This document shows positions 36,655-48,356 of a stretch of 64,000 bases of DNA, one piece after another. Source of the DNA: Microcebus murinus (taxonomy: Eukaryota; Chordata; Mammalia; Primates; Cheirogaleidae); NCBI RefSeq assembly GCF_040939455.1, contig NC_134108.1, positions 17,575,501-17,639,500 of the forward strand. Direction: 5' to 3'. The position numbers and the translations under genes are program-made. Numbering within the stretch: the first letter of the stretch is position 1; each line of letters begins with the position of its first letter. The notes below the pieces were generated by a model. The model ran no database searches, was not told the DNA's origin, and saw nothing but the letters and a program-made list of their open reading frames with translations.

Positions 36655-37250
36655 TCAGAGTAAGAGTCAAAGTCCACCCCTACATGGCAGGTTGATGTAT
36701 ATGACCCTATACAGGTATATGATACCTTGTTACCTCTCTGACTTTGTTTCTTTCTTCCACCTACTTACTCACCACCTTTCCTCTCTCTCCTCCAGCCACA
36801 CTGACTCCTCCTTACTACTTGAACTCACCAGGTATACTGCCTTAGAGCGATTCCTGCTTGTTGTTCTCTAGCTTGAAATGTTCTTTCCCCACACATCCTC
36901 ATGGATAAAAGGTTTCTCACTTCCTTTAAATCTAAAGTCATCTTGACACTTTATTTTAAATTTAACATCCCCATCAGTGATATTTCAAATCCTCCTTCCT
37001 TTAATTACCTTTCCCCTTGGCACTATTAATGTAATTATTAATGTAATTTACCATATATTATATTATATATCTTTTTAATTGCGTGTCTTTCACTATATAT
37101 TACATATCTTTTAAATTGTGTGTCTTTTCCCTTTACCAGTGGAACATGAGTACCATAAGGTCAGAGATTTTCATCTTTTGTTGTCTATAATGGTGCATAC
37201 CACTTGGTAGGTGCTCAACAAATATTTGTTGAACGACTGAGTGAATATAT
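36655..37250 (+). repeat. L2 LINE relic
   Basis: A long L2: tgttctctagcttgaaatgt, ccaccagtggaac-like blocks, then catttggtaggtgctcaaca-type end with caaatatttgttgaacgact. It includes a partial 39-bp-period duplication near 37065-37129. Confidence 0.8.
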
Positions 37251-37384
37251 GTGAAAGAATTCATACCATATAATATAATCCATCTTCTCTTTTACTGCCA
37301 GAATCCCTTCAACAAATACTCCTAGCAATATAATTATATAGGCTCTGCTCAAATGTATCTCAACTCAATTAGCTAGTTGATCAT

Positions 37385-37520
37385 AACCAACATTTACTGA
37401 GAGCTTACTATGTGCCAGATAGTGTTCTAAGTGCCCAACTCATTTAATCTTCACAGAAACAAATGAGATAGACATTATTATGCCCATTTTCCAGAAGAAA
37501 AAACAGCACATTTTAGGTAT
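37385..37520 (+). repeat. MIR SINE relic
   Basis: It contains gagcttactatgtgccagat, tcatttaatcttcacagaaa and attatgcccattttccaga, the MIR core. Confidence 0.85.
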
Positions 37521-37754
37521 CTTAGAAAACCTAATTACTTCTGGAGACAGTCTAGATCATTGCCACTGTTAGAGATATTTTCCTGGTGGTAGTAGGCTAA
37601 AATTAGCTTTTTTAAAAAACCATTTTGCTTTAAAAATTAGAAGAAAATACAACGTAAACATAGAAGTATAATTTTAAATCTTCTACATGTCTCATACTAG
37701 TGTATTCAGCAGTTTAGTCCCATTATTGGCACACAATAAGTTATGGTCAATAGT

Positions 37755-38275
37755 AATAAAAGAATCACCTGCATGCCAACAGTGTTCCAATCACAGGAGT
37801 AGGTACGTTGCATATGTCACCTCACTTAATGATTGCACTAACTGTATGAGGGAATAATCATCTCTATTTTATAAATGAAGACACTGAGCCTCAGAGAAGT
37901 ATCTTCTTTAGCATCACATACTTAAAAAAAGGGCCCAGGCTGGAAGTGATGACTCATTCTTATAATCCTAGCACTTTGGGAGGTGTAAGGAATGTTTTAG
38001 GCCAGGAGTTTGAGACTACCCTAGGCAACATAGCAAGAATTGTCTCTACAAAAAAATTAAAAAATTAGCCAGGAGTGGAGGCATGCACCTATAGTCCCAG
38101 CTATACAAGAGGTTGAGACAGGAGAATCACTTGGGCCCTGGAGTTTGAGGTTTCAGTAAGCTATGATTACACCACTAGCCTGGGCAACACAGCAAGATTC
38201 TCTCTCAAAAAAAGAAAAAGAAAAAAAAAAAAAAAAAAAACAAGGGCTGAGATTTAAACTCAGATCTGCCTAAAC
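37755..38275 (+). repeat. MIR relic interrupted by an Alu
   Basis: The first part (37755-37930) has tcacctcacttaatgattgc and gaagacactgagcctcagag. The last part (38241-38275) resumes with gctgagatttaaactcagat. The Alu at 37932-38240 lies between. Confidence 0.75.
37932..38240 (+). mobile_element. Old Alu (AluJ-like) inside MIR
   Basis: A diverged full-length Alu from aggctggaagtgatgactca to a long poly(A) run, with the internal linker aaaaaattaaaaaattagcc. Confidence 0.9.
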
Positions 38276-38672
38276 TAATAAAATCTGTAAGTATTTCTTT
38301 CATTTGAACTACTCTTGAGCCGGTTTTCTCTGTCTGTATGTATACAACCAATCTTTGTTACCTAGACACAGGGCTTTACATTTATTGCTGAGAAATTCCA
38401 TTTCTTTGGTTTAAATTTACTGTCTCTACCTATAAATACCTTTTTTTTTTATTCTTTACTCTGCAATCAAATGCAGTAAATACAGCTACAATTTTGATAA
38501 ACCTACCATCTCTTTCAAATGTCCAGATAGGAAGCTTAATTTACTATTTAAAATATTCAACAAAACACAATCACGTGTTACTCAATGTACTATATCCATT
38601 AACTGAAGCACACTACAATCAAGGTTAATATTAGGCCACAAATTGGCCTCGTAGGTACCATGGTTTAACCTG

Positions 38673-38888
38673 TGGGGCTGGCAAATGTTTTCTGTAAAGA
38701 TCCACATAAGTAAACAGTTTAGGCTATTTGAGCCAAAATCTCTGTGGCAACTACTCAGCTCTTACATAGCACAGAAGCAGCCACAGACAGTACATTAACA
38801 AATAAGCACGACACTGCTACAATTAAATTGCATTTAAAAATCAAGCAGTGGGCCAGTTTGGGCCTGCAAACAGTAGTTTGCTGATTCT
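38673..38888 (+). repeat. hAT-like DNA element relic
   Basis: It follows the common pattern of ggctggcaaatgttttctgt, then gcaactactcagctcttaca and gcaaacagtagtttgctgat near the end. The family name is uncertain. Confidence 0.55.
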
Positions 38889-40414
38889 TGGTTAAATCAA
38901 TCTCAAAACTGTCAAACTGAACTAGGTATTTAAGTTACTTCTACCAGGTTCACAAAAGTATCATTTGAATTGTTTATCAAACACCTCCTTAACTTCAGGA
39001 AACATTATGTCCACAGGCTGCCATAAGTCATCAATGTAGTTAATAGACTTAAAAAATAACACTGATTTTGCTACAACTTACTTTTAGTAAACTTTTGCTG
39101 ACTTTTATTTTCTATATGCATATAAAATGTGCATACAGAGTTACACAGAAAGTCTTTCTAGATTCTGACTAATGTGTACCTCAAATTAACTGATTTTTAA
39201 AATATTTGAACTTCACCAATTGAGGGTATCTTTTAAATTCACAAACTCTCTTGATAACCTTTTATTATTGCTTAATATTCCTTATTTACTTAAAGTAGCT
39301 TGGTTTTTAATTCCTCTTAATTAGTTTTCATATTTTCCAAAGAGGAAAAATCATTCTTCTTAATGGGGAGTTAAGAAGCAAAGTTATTTAGTTCTTTGGT
39401 TTTTCTGCTATCATTTAAAAACATCCCCAAATTGGAGTCCTAATTTTCTCCTTAACCATATTTTCACTTTAACCAGACAATGTTTTATTTCTATTATTTT
39501 TGACACTGTCCTTATTCTTGACTGTGTCCCTTATTTCTTATATATGGTATTTTTTGTTTCTTATTATAGATACATACATAGAAATTTTCAACCAGTATTA
39601 CTTGACTTCACAGCTAGCTTTCCTTTTCTATCTTATCGAAAATACTGAAGACTTGAAAGCAATACTATAGTAAAAAAGTTCATTTTTAGTTTCCTACCCA
39701 TAACTCTTGGAAAAATCTTTCCTAAAGTCTAGCAAACTAGAGTTTGCCTATAATTTCCTTCTTTATGATTATCAACTTCTAAGAGTAAGCAAACACTTTT
39801 CCCCATATGTCTATCACTTCCAAATTACTAATTAGATCTTGTTTGGACTTTAGAATTATATTCAGAATAGAAATTTCCCTTTTTGTGTCCTTCACTTTAT
39901 GAATGACAGTTCACTTTTGGTAGAATTAGACTTTTAGCAGATGAAGAGGTAGCTGAAATACTTCATGACTATTTGTCCCTGTGACAGTTTCATAACTTTT
40001 ATTATGACAATACAGTCCATATTTTAGACAACAATACATTGTATTGTAATACAGCTATGATACATTTACACTTAGTCTAAATAGTAATGTTCTATCTTAT
40101 AAAACAAATTTGTGAATCAACTAGACTCTTCATGAAACTATATTAGTATCAGCAACTATTAGTAACAAAAAATTTCTCCATTCACACTAATCTATTAAAA
40201 AAGACTAAAGAGTAACTTCATGATATTTGGAGCACACCTCAAGAACATGTAAATACACACTTTAGCAAGATTATCATTTTTACATCAATACAATTTAAAA
40301 ATTTTAGTATCAATTATTCTACATTTAATTTTATTTTAAAAATAAATCTCTTTTAGAGACACATTTATTCTTAAGATGTTATTTTAAAGTATATTTTAAA
40401 ATAAGTTTAATTTT

Positions 40415-40740
40415 GGCCAGGTGCAATGGCTCACGCCTGTAATCCTAGTACTGTGGGAGGCTGAGGTGGGAGGGCTGCTTGAGCTCAGGAGTTCGAGACT
40501 AGCCTGAGCAAGAGTGAGACCCCGTCTCTACTATAAATAGAAAGAAATTAGCTAAACAACTAAAAAAAATAGGAAAAAAAAATAGCCGGGTGTAGTGGTG
40601 AGTGCCTGTAGTCCCAGCTACGCAGAAGGCTGAGGCAGGAGGATTGCTTGAGCCCAGGAGTTTGAGGTTGCTGTGAGCTAGGCTGACACCATGGCACTCT
40701 AGCCCAGGCAACAGAGACTCTGTCTCAGAAAAAAAAAAAA
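40415..40740 (+). mobile_element. Strepsirrhine-type Alu
   Basis: An Alu beginning ggccaggtgcaatggctcac with the lemur-type linker ctataaatagaaagaaatta and the end gctgacaccatggcactcta. The target-site duplication aataagtttaa is at 40400-40410 and 40741-40751. It is antisense to STXBP5. Confidence 0.96.
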
Positions 40741-41389
40741 AATAAGTTTAAGTTTTATCTAAAACATAACCTTAAATATTGGTAAAGTGAAATATAATAA
40801 TAATAGGTAAATATATTTAAACTAATAAAAACTCAAATAGTTCTCCTGTACCTGAACATCTAATTCTTCAATATGAATTAAGCAAATAATAATATAAATA
40901 TGGGGTTTACTAGAAAATAAAGTAGGATGCAGTGAAACTTAAGAAAGTATTTTTAAAATCATATGGTAAAACTGATCCCTATCCTTGGATAAATTTAGGC
41001 ACTTAATTTCTAGTAATTTTATGTAAACTAATACAAGACATAAAGGAAAAAAGTGATTAATTTTAGGACTAGTAAAATTTTTACCACATTTCAAAAAAAT
41101 TGTGTAAAGTTTTATCTCGTGTAAAGGTTTTATCTTCTAAAAAACCTTCTTGTCTGTTATGATAATGTTCTAATTTTCTAACACTATTAGTATCTTTGCT
41201 TTATAAAGAAATAGGATTGGAACACAAGCATTTAAATGGCTGTTTTATATACGTAGTATAAGATGAATGTAAGTGAAAAGTATATAGTGTTTTAGATATA
41301 GCATTTTTAATAAGCTTTTTAAAAAATAAATGAGAAAAAAGCAATAATTTTACAGAAAGAATAAACATACCAAGACATAAATGACTTAC

Positions 41390-41473
41390 TTAAAAAAGAA
41401 GAACGAAGTTTTTTCACAGACTCAGAATATAAACTAGGAAGGCCGCACATGCAAGAAGTCACAACCAGCATAC
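41390..41473 (-). CDS. STXBP5: Candidate 84-bp cassette exon of STXBP5 (not in the standard isoforms I know)
   Basis: Seen in sequence: on the minus strand a long pyrimidine tract (about 41520-41480) leads to ctaag at 41478-41474, then 84 open bases, then a strong donor gtaagt. Its phase is 1-1, so it inserts 28 residues between PSG and GLCDITEG without a frame change: MLVVTSCMCGLP, then SLYSESVKKLRSSFL, with flanking Gly and Thr codons rebuilt at the joins. The length, phase, splice sites and open frame agree. Known: the paralogue STXBP5L has an extra-long 'xb' form, so an extra exon in this linker has precedent. Inference: a rarely used alternative exon. The -3 A of the acceptor is not ideal. 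Expression is unproven. Confidence 0.6.
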
Positions 41474-42613
41474 CTTAGTAGAGCAATGAAAAGGGAAAGG
41501 AAAAAGAAAAAAAAGGAGACAAAGAAACTAGAATGGTATAGTTGGGACAAAAATCTCTGATGAAGATATTATATGAAAAAATGATTGCACAAACACAAAT
41601 GGAAAAAAACTTTGAAAAGAAAAATTCAATTATCAAGCCAAAGTAGTAACAGAAAAGTCCTCATCTTTTTTTTGTTTTTTTGCTTTTCTCATGATTGTAA
41701 AAGTGGTAGTATTAGCTAATAATGTATTGAAGCAACTGAAAAATGAATTTCAGAAAGAATTTTACAGCAAAGAGATTGAGTTTGGAAGTACAGACCAGAG
41801 CTTCCCAGTGTTCCAGGGTACATTGGTATTTTACAAGTAAGTATGCTTCAAATAGGGTTGCCCTCAAGCCCGGGCATGCCCTGGGGAAATTGGAGCCCTG
41901 GGGTCAGTTACTCCTGGAAACCTCATTAGTACTCCCTGTGTGCCATACACCAAATGCCATTTTCTGTTGTGTCATCAAGTTAAAAAAAAAGAAAAAGGCA
42001 AGAAGTATTGGTATAGATAGCTAACTATACATGTGTTTCCTGGCCTATTAGTGTTAAAATGTTTAAAATTAAGACTAATTATCTGCCAAACACAAAAGAA
42101 AGAATGCTAGAAAGAGAATTCTAAATGAATCTGGGCTTGCACTGAGTCAAAGCTTTCTGAGAATGCTATACTTCCATACATTTCAAATTCACTTTTTCAT
42201 CTGCATTTTCTTTCACAAGGGAATAATTCCTTTGAATTAAACATTAATAGTTGAAACAATGAATTATTGGTCTCACAGGGACAAAACAATACAAAGGGGC
42301 AAAAACTTTGAAATAAACTTTTATTCTATAATAATGAGAAAAATATTCCTGTCATAATTTAGTTGAAAAGTTTGACCCTGTGGTTCTCTCTCAATGTTAA
42401 ATAAAGTCCTAGAATATCAAAATCAAATGCAAAAACCAACAACACAAAAGAAAAAAAAACAAGACTCATACCTTTTGCTAGTTCTTGACAGTTTATATAT
42501 ACAGACTAATCAGGCAAGCTATTTACCTAAGCAAAGTACTTATATTCACAGTAGTAAGTCAGCATGTATAGCAATTCTAAAGCCCAGGATTTTGTTTTCT
42601 TTTTTCTTTTTAC

Positions 42614-42765
42614 CTCCTGAAGGTTGTCGAGATTTACGAGGAGATCGGGGTTCTCTCCGATAAGGATCATTAGAGCCATATAATTCAATAGTGCCCAGGT
42701 TGAGCAGCACGGCTTTCTGGAGGTAGTCAACCATAGCAATGCCATTACAATTGCCAAATACCACC
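42614..42765 (-). CDS. STXBP5: STXBP5 coding exon before the variable linker
   Basis: A 152-bp exon. The acceptor is tattcccag and the donor is gtaaaaag. It reads VVFGNCNGIAMVDYLQKAVL, then LNLGTIELYGSNDPYRREPR and SPRKSRQPSG. It is the last constitutive exon before the hypervariable linker. The end is basic and serine-rich and probably lies in a surface loop. It ends with one base (G) of the next codon, which is the phase-1 border used by all the following cassettes. The donor, with a +5 A rather than G, is weaker than consensus, which suits an exon next to alternative splicing. Confidence 0.95.
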
Positions 42766-44837
42766 CTGGGAATAGGAAAAGAGAAAACATTTTAGCACAA
42801 ACAAATCATTACCAAAAAATGTACTGTAGTCTATAAAGTTGAAGAAAGAGGCATGACAGGCCTTTCAGAAAATTCTTTGAAACAAAAGAAAAACCATGAG
42901 CATAGGAATACAGGTTACATTTGCCTTCTCACAGAACTGTTTGATCATCTGCAGATATTAATTATCATCATCAAATTATCAATATCATTCATAAAAATAT
43001 TTGGCAAAGGAGCTGAAACTTGATAAGAGGTATGAATTTCAATGTAACATCTTTTTCTGCCTTGAGGGCATTTTGAGCCTTTCTGGGTAGACATTCCTTT
43101 CCACTAAGAAGGTAGGAGATTATATACTGGGGAAAGTTTTGGTAACCCCTACAATGAAAAATAAAAAGTAGGAAGCATAAGCTTTGGAGGCCTCCTTTTG
43201 GGGTGTTTAAATACCCTCTCAATTATGAGTCAGTAACTGTTAAATCAATCAACTATGAATAAAGGAATGTTATTCTTTTAAGATCTCCAAAGCCAGGAGT
43301 CGAAAACTGACATATATAGAGATGCTATGTAGGTAGGTAAAAGAGGCCATGCAAGAACTGTGGTGATCTGAAGAGTGTAAGGATGCACCTAAAGAGAAAA
43401 AATTTCAACTCAGTTCCAGCTGACTACTGCCATACAGGAATGCAGACATGTGCCAATAATCTGATTTTTCAGTTGAAGTTTTAAATATACATCTTCACAT
43501 TATATAATCTTGGTAACTAATTCAAGTTATAAAAATATACAGAAAGGGCCAAACTACAATTATGAGGCCTGTGACTGATTTGCAACTTCCTTTGAAACTT
43601 CCTATTGCTTTTTTTCCTCATTTCCTGCTTGTTTTCATTATGATTATGGGCAATAAAATGTTTACAAGGAGGCTTGTGTGCTTACATTGTGGGGCAGAAA
43701 TAAAAGATATGAGAGAAGACTATCACTACTGCTAGTCTGATATACAGTTGTCCATCAGTATCCACAGGGCACTGGTTCCAGCACCCCACAGACACCAAAA
43801 TCTATGGTACTCAAGTCCCTGACATAAAATCTACAAATATGCTCCCATATACTTTAAATCATCTCTAGATTATTTATAATAACTAACACAGTGTAAATGC
43901 TATGTAAACAGTTTGTTACACTACATTTTTAAAAATTTATATTTTTTAATTGTTGTATTGTTATTTTTTATTGTTTTCCCCCAATATTTTCAATCCACAG
44001 TTGGCTGAATGTGTAGATGTGGAACCCATGAACACAGATGGCTACCTATGTAAGAGATAGAGAAGGTGGTGGTAGCTACCAGGAAGCAAAACGATGAATG
44101 ATACCCCAAGGATAGCATCAAGGAAGGAGAGAGTGAACTATACATGATAAATAGCTCGGGGACTAAACAGTTAGTAAGCAGTTTCTTAAACTGCTGTGTT
44201 GATTTTTGAAACAAAATAACAGCAAAATGCTTTAAAAGTCTATCATATTTTAATAAAAAGTGTGTATAAATAACACTATATACTTGAAGGCATAAGTTAA
44301 TAAATAAAACAAATATACCTGTAGTATAGATGAATATGTTGCTAAACTATTGCTATGCTTTTACAATTTATGCATGTTAATTCTGGAAGTAGAAAGAACA
44401 AACTATACAGCTAGGGTTCCACCTTTACAAAATCTATTTATAATACAATCTTCTAGGTTCATATCGTTGCACCTTCATACTGATTCTGTATCTTCTGGGT
44501 TCATATTGTTGCACTTCATTCATAATATACTGAATATTAATAAGAAAATTATTTCTGGGTATATATCCAGAAGAGGATATATTGACTTTAAAACTTTATC
44601 TCAAATAATTCATTGGTCCCTGAGATATTTTGTATTGGAAGGCACTGTACACTACCCAGAGTAAGTTACTCAGGACAAAATTATGTTCCAAATAAACATA
44701 CTGAATTTGGTTTGAAATTAAAGTTATACACCACTATTTTAGGTGATGATATAACAAACATCATCCTTTCTATTTTTAAAAATAAAATGATAGATGGAAT
44801 ACTAAGAAAGGATGAGAAAAATAAAATTTATACTTAC
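42766..44837 (-). other. STXBP5: STXBP5 intron with MER2
   Basis: A 2072-bp intron. A MER2 element sits at 43745-44048. The stretches 42766-43740 and 44050-44837 are unique-looking sequence with no identified feature. Confidence 0.8.
43745..44048 (+). mobile_element. MER2 DNA transposon (Tigger class)
   Basis: It begins cagttgtccatcagtatcca and ends gatggctacctat. It contains the typical tatactttaaatcatctcta, then gattatttataata, and atgctatgtaaacagttt. It is a non-autonomous element, flanked by TA. Confidence 0.85.
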
Positions 44838-44963
44838 AGTCCATAGGAAGAATTGATTGCCAGGCTGGTTATTTGTTGTGGTGGTTCTCCACCCACCCAC
44901 ACCAACTGAATAACTAGTTCTGTCTGATAACCTGGAGACTGCTTAAGCGGTGAGTTTTTAACT
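44838..44963 (-). CDS. STXBP5: STXBP5 coding exon (VKNSPLKQSPGYQTELVIQ)
   Basis: A 126-bp exon. The acceptor is tttatttcag and the donor is gtaagtat. It reads VKNSPLKQSPGYQTELVIQ, then LVWVGGEPPQQITSLAINSS and YGL. It returns from the disordered loop into beta strands of the second propeller. It starts in phase 2 and ends in phase 2, completing Leu with the next exon. The next intron is 2072 bp and holds a MER2 transposon. Confidence 0.95.
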
Positions 44964-45204
44964 CTGAAATAAAGAGAAACATGTTACCTTTTAACCCGTT
45001 TTGAAATTATCTTAATAGCTTATGTAATTATAAAGTCACATATAAATTGCCCTATATAATAACTTTTTATATGAAATTATACTAGATATTTAAAACTATA
45101 AAAATCAGAATTTTATCATCAAGAAATATTTAATCAAGTTAGAGAGACTAAACAGGTAGTTAAATAAAAATAAGAAATTATATGCAAACTCCACATATAA
45201 AAAT

Positions 45205-45290
45205 GGAGAGGATGGCAGAGGAGGAGAGAAGGTGAGAAGTGGGGAGGAAGGAAAGGGAGGGAAGAAAGACGCGCAGGGAGAGACGGGGTA
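45205..45290 (+). repeat. GA-rich low-complexity tract
   Basis: A purine-rich stretch with agaggaggagagaaggtgag and gaggaaggaaagggagggaa; no function is visible. Confidence 0.9.
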
Positions 45291-45759
45291 AAAGCTGAGG
45301 AGCAGCAGCAGCCTATAAATTAAAAAGAAGGAAAAAAATCAAGTTAGTAAAAAGTGTAAGTTAGAAAAGCAGATTGAAAACTTATAATAAAAACGTGGTT
45401 TCACTAAATGAAAACAGGCCCCAAACATACAAGTTAAAGAATGAGTTACAAATGTTAACAGTTTATTTTTTGCGTGACTACTTTTCTTGGAAAACAAATC
45501 TACTTTGACTTTGAGGTGACAGTATCTTTGATTGTACAGGCTCTTTCCCCAAAAATTGCTGAAAAAAAATACTGCTCTTGCAAAACATATTCTCACGACA
45601 AGCAGAAGAAAACCCATATTCAAGGATTAATAAGTGTGGTCACAGTAGAAGGTATATATAGAAAAAGTGAGAAAACAGTATAACAAGATAGGCCTGGGCC
45701 AGACTTTAGAAGGTCTTTAAGGCCTGGCCACAAAGGTTTGATGACAGAAGAAAGAATTC

Positions 45760-45930
45760 TGGGCTCTGAGAAAGCTGGAGTGTAAGTCCTGGCTCTATCA
45801 CTTACCAGTTATCTTTTCATCTGAAAAGTAGGAACGTTACTATATAACTATATAGTACGAGGAAATTGTGAGTGCCTATGAAAGTAGTGTGTGGATGTTC
45901 AAATTATACAAAAGTAATATTTTCATTATT
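45760..45930 (+). repeat. MIR SINE relic
   Basis: It has tctgggctctgagaaagctg, gtcctggctctatcacttac and ttttcatctgaaaagtagg in MIR order. Confidence 0.75.
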
Positions 45931-46830
45931 AAAGAATTAAAACCAATGAAAGTTTATAAGAAATATTTGGGGAAGGTTGATTTGGTAGACATCATGTAAG
46001 ATGAAGTAGAATAAGGAGGCCAATTAGGAAGTTCCTGTGATTCTGATGTGAAACAAGAAAAATGCACATTTGAAACACATTATGGAGTAAGAATGGACAG
46101 GGCTTTAAGTTTCAGGAAGGCACTAACCTTGCAGCTACTTTTAATACTCTGGGGCAAAGGAAGTACTCAATTATTTACTGAATGAATGAATGAGCTGGAG
46201 GCTGATTAGCAGAGGACAAGGTCTCACCTATTAGGTCTGCCTTTAACTTTAACCTAGAATGCCAAGGTAAGAGGTCTTGTCACTCTGGTCCAAATAGTAC
46301 TGCTGCTCCTAATAGTATTATTTCCTCTGACCTATCCCATCCAGAGAAAGCAATGCAGTGATGATACTTAACTCTTCAGGTAGGAAAATAATTTAATGTT
46401 TTACACTACTGGATCTCTGGCCACAAGCCCAGAAACATTTGGAGGCGTAAGAAATTATAAAGTACAAATTAAAGTATTCCAATTTTGTTGAAGATAATAA
46501 TGTATATTTATATGGAATTATGTTGTTAAAATGTCACTTCAGTAATTGATTAAAACTGCTAAAGAAATACAGAAATATGTTACAAAATATGTTCAAAAGA
46601 CAAACTGTACTTTATATGTTTACAAAGATTAAATTTAACAAATAGCTTGGAAAAACACATTTAAATCAGAAGAAAGGGCATTCATGGAAACTTAACAAGT
46701 TCAAATTTAAAGTAAAGTAGTACCAAATCAGTATCAAAGAGGGAAAAATGTATAATTCTGTATTCCCAAGTCTCATTCTAGCTAAACATGTGCTAAACGG
46801 TAGCTAAAAGGAGATGTGTGTGTTAGTATA

Positions 46831-46890
46831 GGAGGGAGGGAGGTAGAAAGAGAGAGAGAGAGAGAGGAAGAGGGAGAGAGAGAAGAAAAG
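46831..46890 (+). repeat. GA microsatellite
   Basis: A run of gagggagggaggtag, then about nine GA units and further ag-rich units. Confidence 0.95.
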
Positions 46891-46944
46891 AGCTACATCC
46901 TGAGAGATGTAGCTGCTTAACCTCAATGCTTATGTTGCTTAGAT

Positions 46945-47162
46945 TAGAGTTTCTTACCCTTGGCACTACTGACATCTTGAGCTGGGTAATTCATTGTTGT
47001 GGGTACTGTCCTGCACATTGTAGAGTATTTAGCATCATCTCTGGTCTCTACCCACTAAATGTAATTAGCATCCCCCTACCCCGTGATGTGATTACTACTA
47101 CTCTCTCTAGATATTGTCAAATGTCCCTGGGGGAGAAAAATTACTCCAGTTGAGAACCACTG
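46945..47162 (+). mobile_element. MER5A (hAT-Charlie non-autonomous)
   Basis: It matches the MER5A order: gtttcttacccttggcacta, gtgggtactgtcctgcacat, ctctggtctctacccactaa and ccagttgagaaccactgg at the end. It is nearly complete. Confidence 0.9.
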
Positions 47163-47419
47163 GCTTAAAATACACAACCCTAAATTTTTGGACACATGTA
47201 AAGAATGTTTTAAAACTCTGTACCTTTTAAATAAGTGTGATATAAAAATATCTATTTGCCTTATCTTTGGTGCGAATGCATTTTTGATCACAGACATTCT
47301 TCATGTCAACTGTTAAATTATCTACCAATAGAACAGATTTGAGCAGATCTAAAGCAAAATAAGGCAAAGCCTGGGTCTTTTAATAAATGCAAATTCTCTC
47401 TCTTACTTACCACTTTCCC

Positions 47420-47580
47420 TACCTCAAACCTACTACAGTTTGGCTTTTGCCCCCAATGTTCTACTGAATCTCTTTGACCTCTTTCAGAACCACGTTTCAG
47501 TCATTATCCTGATTGACTTCTCCAGAAATATAATACTTTTAATCACACAGTCTTCATGTAATTCTTCAATGATTTTAACT
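47420..47580 (+). pseudogene. L2 LINE reverse-transcriptase relic
   Basis: The plus strand retains a decayed reading of the L2 RT segment: YYSLAFAPNVLLN corresponds to the family's FRPHHST-like part, and HVSVIILIDFSRN to its SVLILLDLSAAF-like part. A stretch between the two is deleted. It is a fragment with no function. Confidence 0.65.
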
Positions 47581-48177
47581 CTTTACTCATTTTTCTGCCT
47601 GTATCTTAAAAAAATTAACCACTTAATAATATAAACTGGACAGAAAAAAGAAAACATTATCCAATTTATCCCTGTATAAAAGCAAGATTAATCCCTATAT
47701 TTAAATTTGAAATGCTCTAATAAAAGCTTTTAAATAACGATACTATGGAGCTAGAAAAAATTCAGAAAAAGATAAGAAAATGATTATGAAATGATTGAGT
47801 CTTTAAGACTGAAAAAGACCAGAATTTTAATAGTGGTAGAAAGCAATCTACAAATAAATCCAATCTACACATAAATCCAGACTTAATGGATTTAGAAGAT
47901 TGAGTGATATATGCACGAAAGATCCATGCTGCTTTACTAGAATGTTTAGAGATTAAACTGTAGTATTCTAAGGATAAAATAAAAAAATGTAATAATATTC
48001 TTCTTGATGTCATAGAAAAATGAGTGGTATTAACCACAGCAAAACAAAGGAAGAGCCACTCTTATGCTGATTTGCTCCATCATAGCACAATGTTACTGTA
48101 GCTTTGCTAATACCTACAATTTATCTAAATTAAAAGAAAATATCCAAAACAACTCTGTAATTTTTTTTGTAACTTAC

Positions 48178-48356
48178 TTTAAGCAAGGTACGTTATCACG
48201 AAGCCCATCAGATGAACTGCTACTGGTAGATGGATGAGACTGAGGAGGAACAGGCTGAGGATTAGAACCTCCCACGGGTGTTGGCAAAGGTGGTGGCTGC
48301 TCACCCTCTGGAGATTCCACATCGTTTATCTCGTATAACAATCGAACTTCAAGCAT
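48178..48356 (-). CDS. STXBP5: STXBP5 coding exon with Pro/Ser-rich loop
   Basis: A 179-bp exon. The acceptor is gttataacag and the donor is gtaagt. It reads MLEVRLLYEINDVESPEGEQ, then PPPLPTPVGGSNPQPVPPQS, a serine run in HPSTSSSSSDGL, and RDNVPCLK. The proline- and serine-rich stretch is a disordered loop that leaves the second propeller. Its first codon is ATG but this is internal, because the preceding exon runs into it in frame. The last two bases (AA) are completed by the next exon to give Lys. Confidence 0.95.

Larger units (their letters stand above)
35512..42613 (-). other. STXBP5: STXBP5 intron containing the candidate cassette exon
   Basis: A 7102-bp intron if the 84-bp candidate exon is skipped, otherwise 1140 bp and 5878 bp. 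It holds L2 (36655-37250), MIR (37385-37520), a MIR split by an Alu (37755-38275), a hAT-like relic (38673-38888) and an Alu (40415-40740). The stretches 35512-36650, 38890-40400 and 41480-42600 have no recognised repeat. Confidence 0.8.
44964..48177 (-). other. STXBP5: STXBP5 intron with GA tracts, MER5A and L2 RT relic
   Basis: A 3214-bp intron. It contains a GA-rich tract (45205-45290), a MIR (45760-45930), a GA microsatellite (46831-46890), a MER5A (46945-47162) and an L2 reverse-transcriptase relic (47420-47580). The stretches 45930-46800 and 47600-48177 show nothing else I can name. Confidence 0.8.

Noticed and set aside
41390..41434. Shorter form of the candidate exon using the cttcctag acceptor
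   Set aside because: In phase 1 this version meets a TGA after a few codons, while the 84-bp version is open and in frame.
41743..42024. 93-codon open frame on the plus strand with a moderately GC-rich part
   Set aside because: There is no domain, no splice sites, and it ends in a lysine run from an A-tract. It may be an unidentified repeat.
44350..44664. 104-codon open frame on the plus strand
   Set aside because: It is opposite the STXBP5 intron, has no known domain, and AT-rich composition explains it.
48178..48356. Internal ATG as an alternative start for STXBP5
   Set aside because: The preceding exon joins it in frame and the residues are continuous with the known protein. No promoter is seen.
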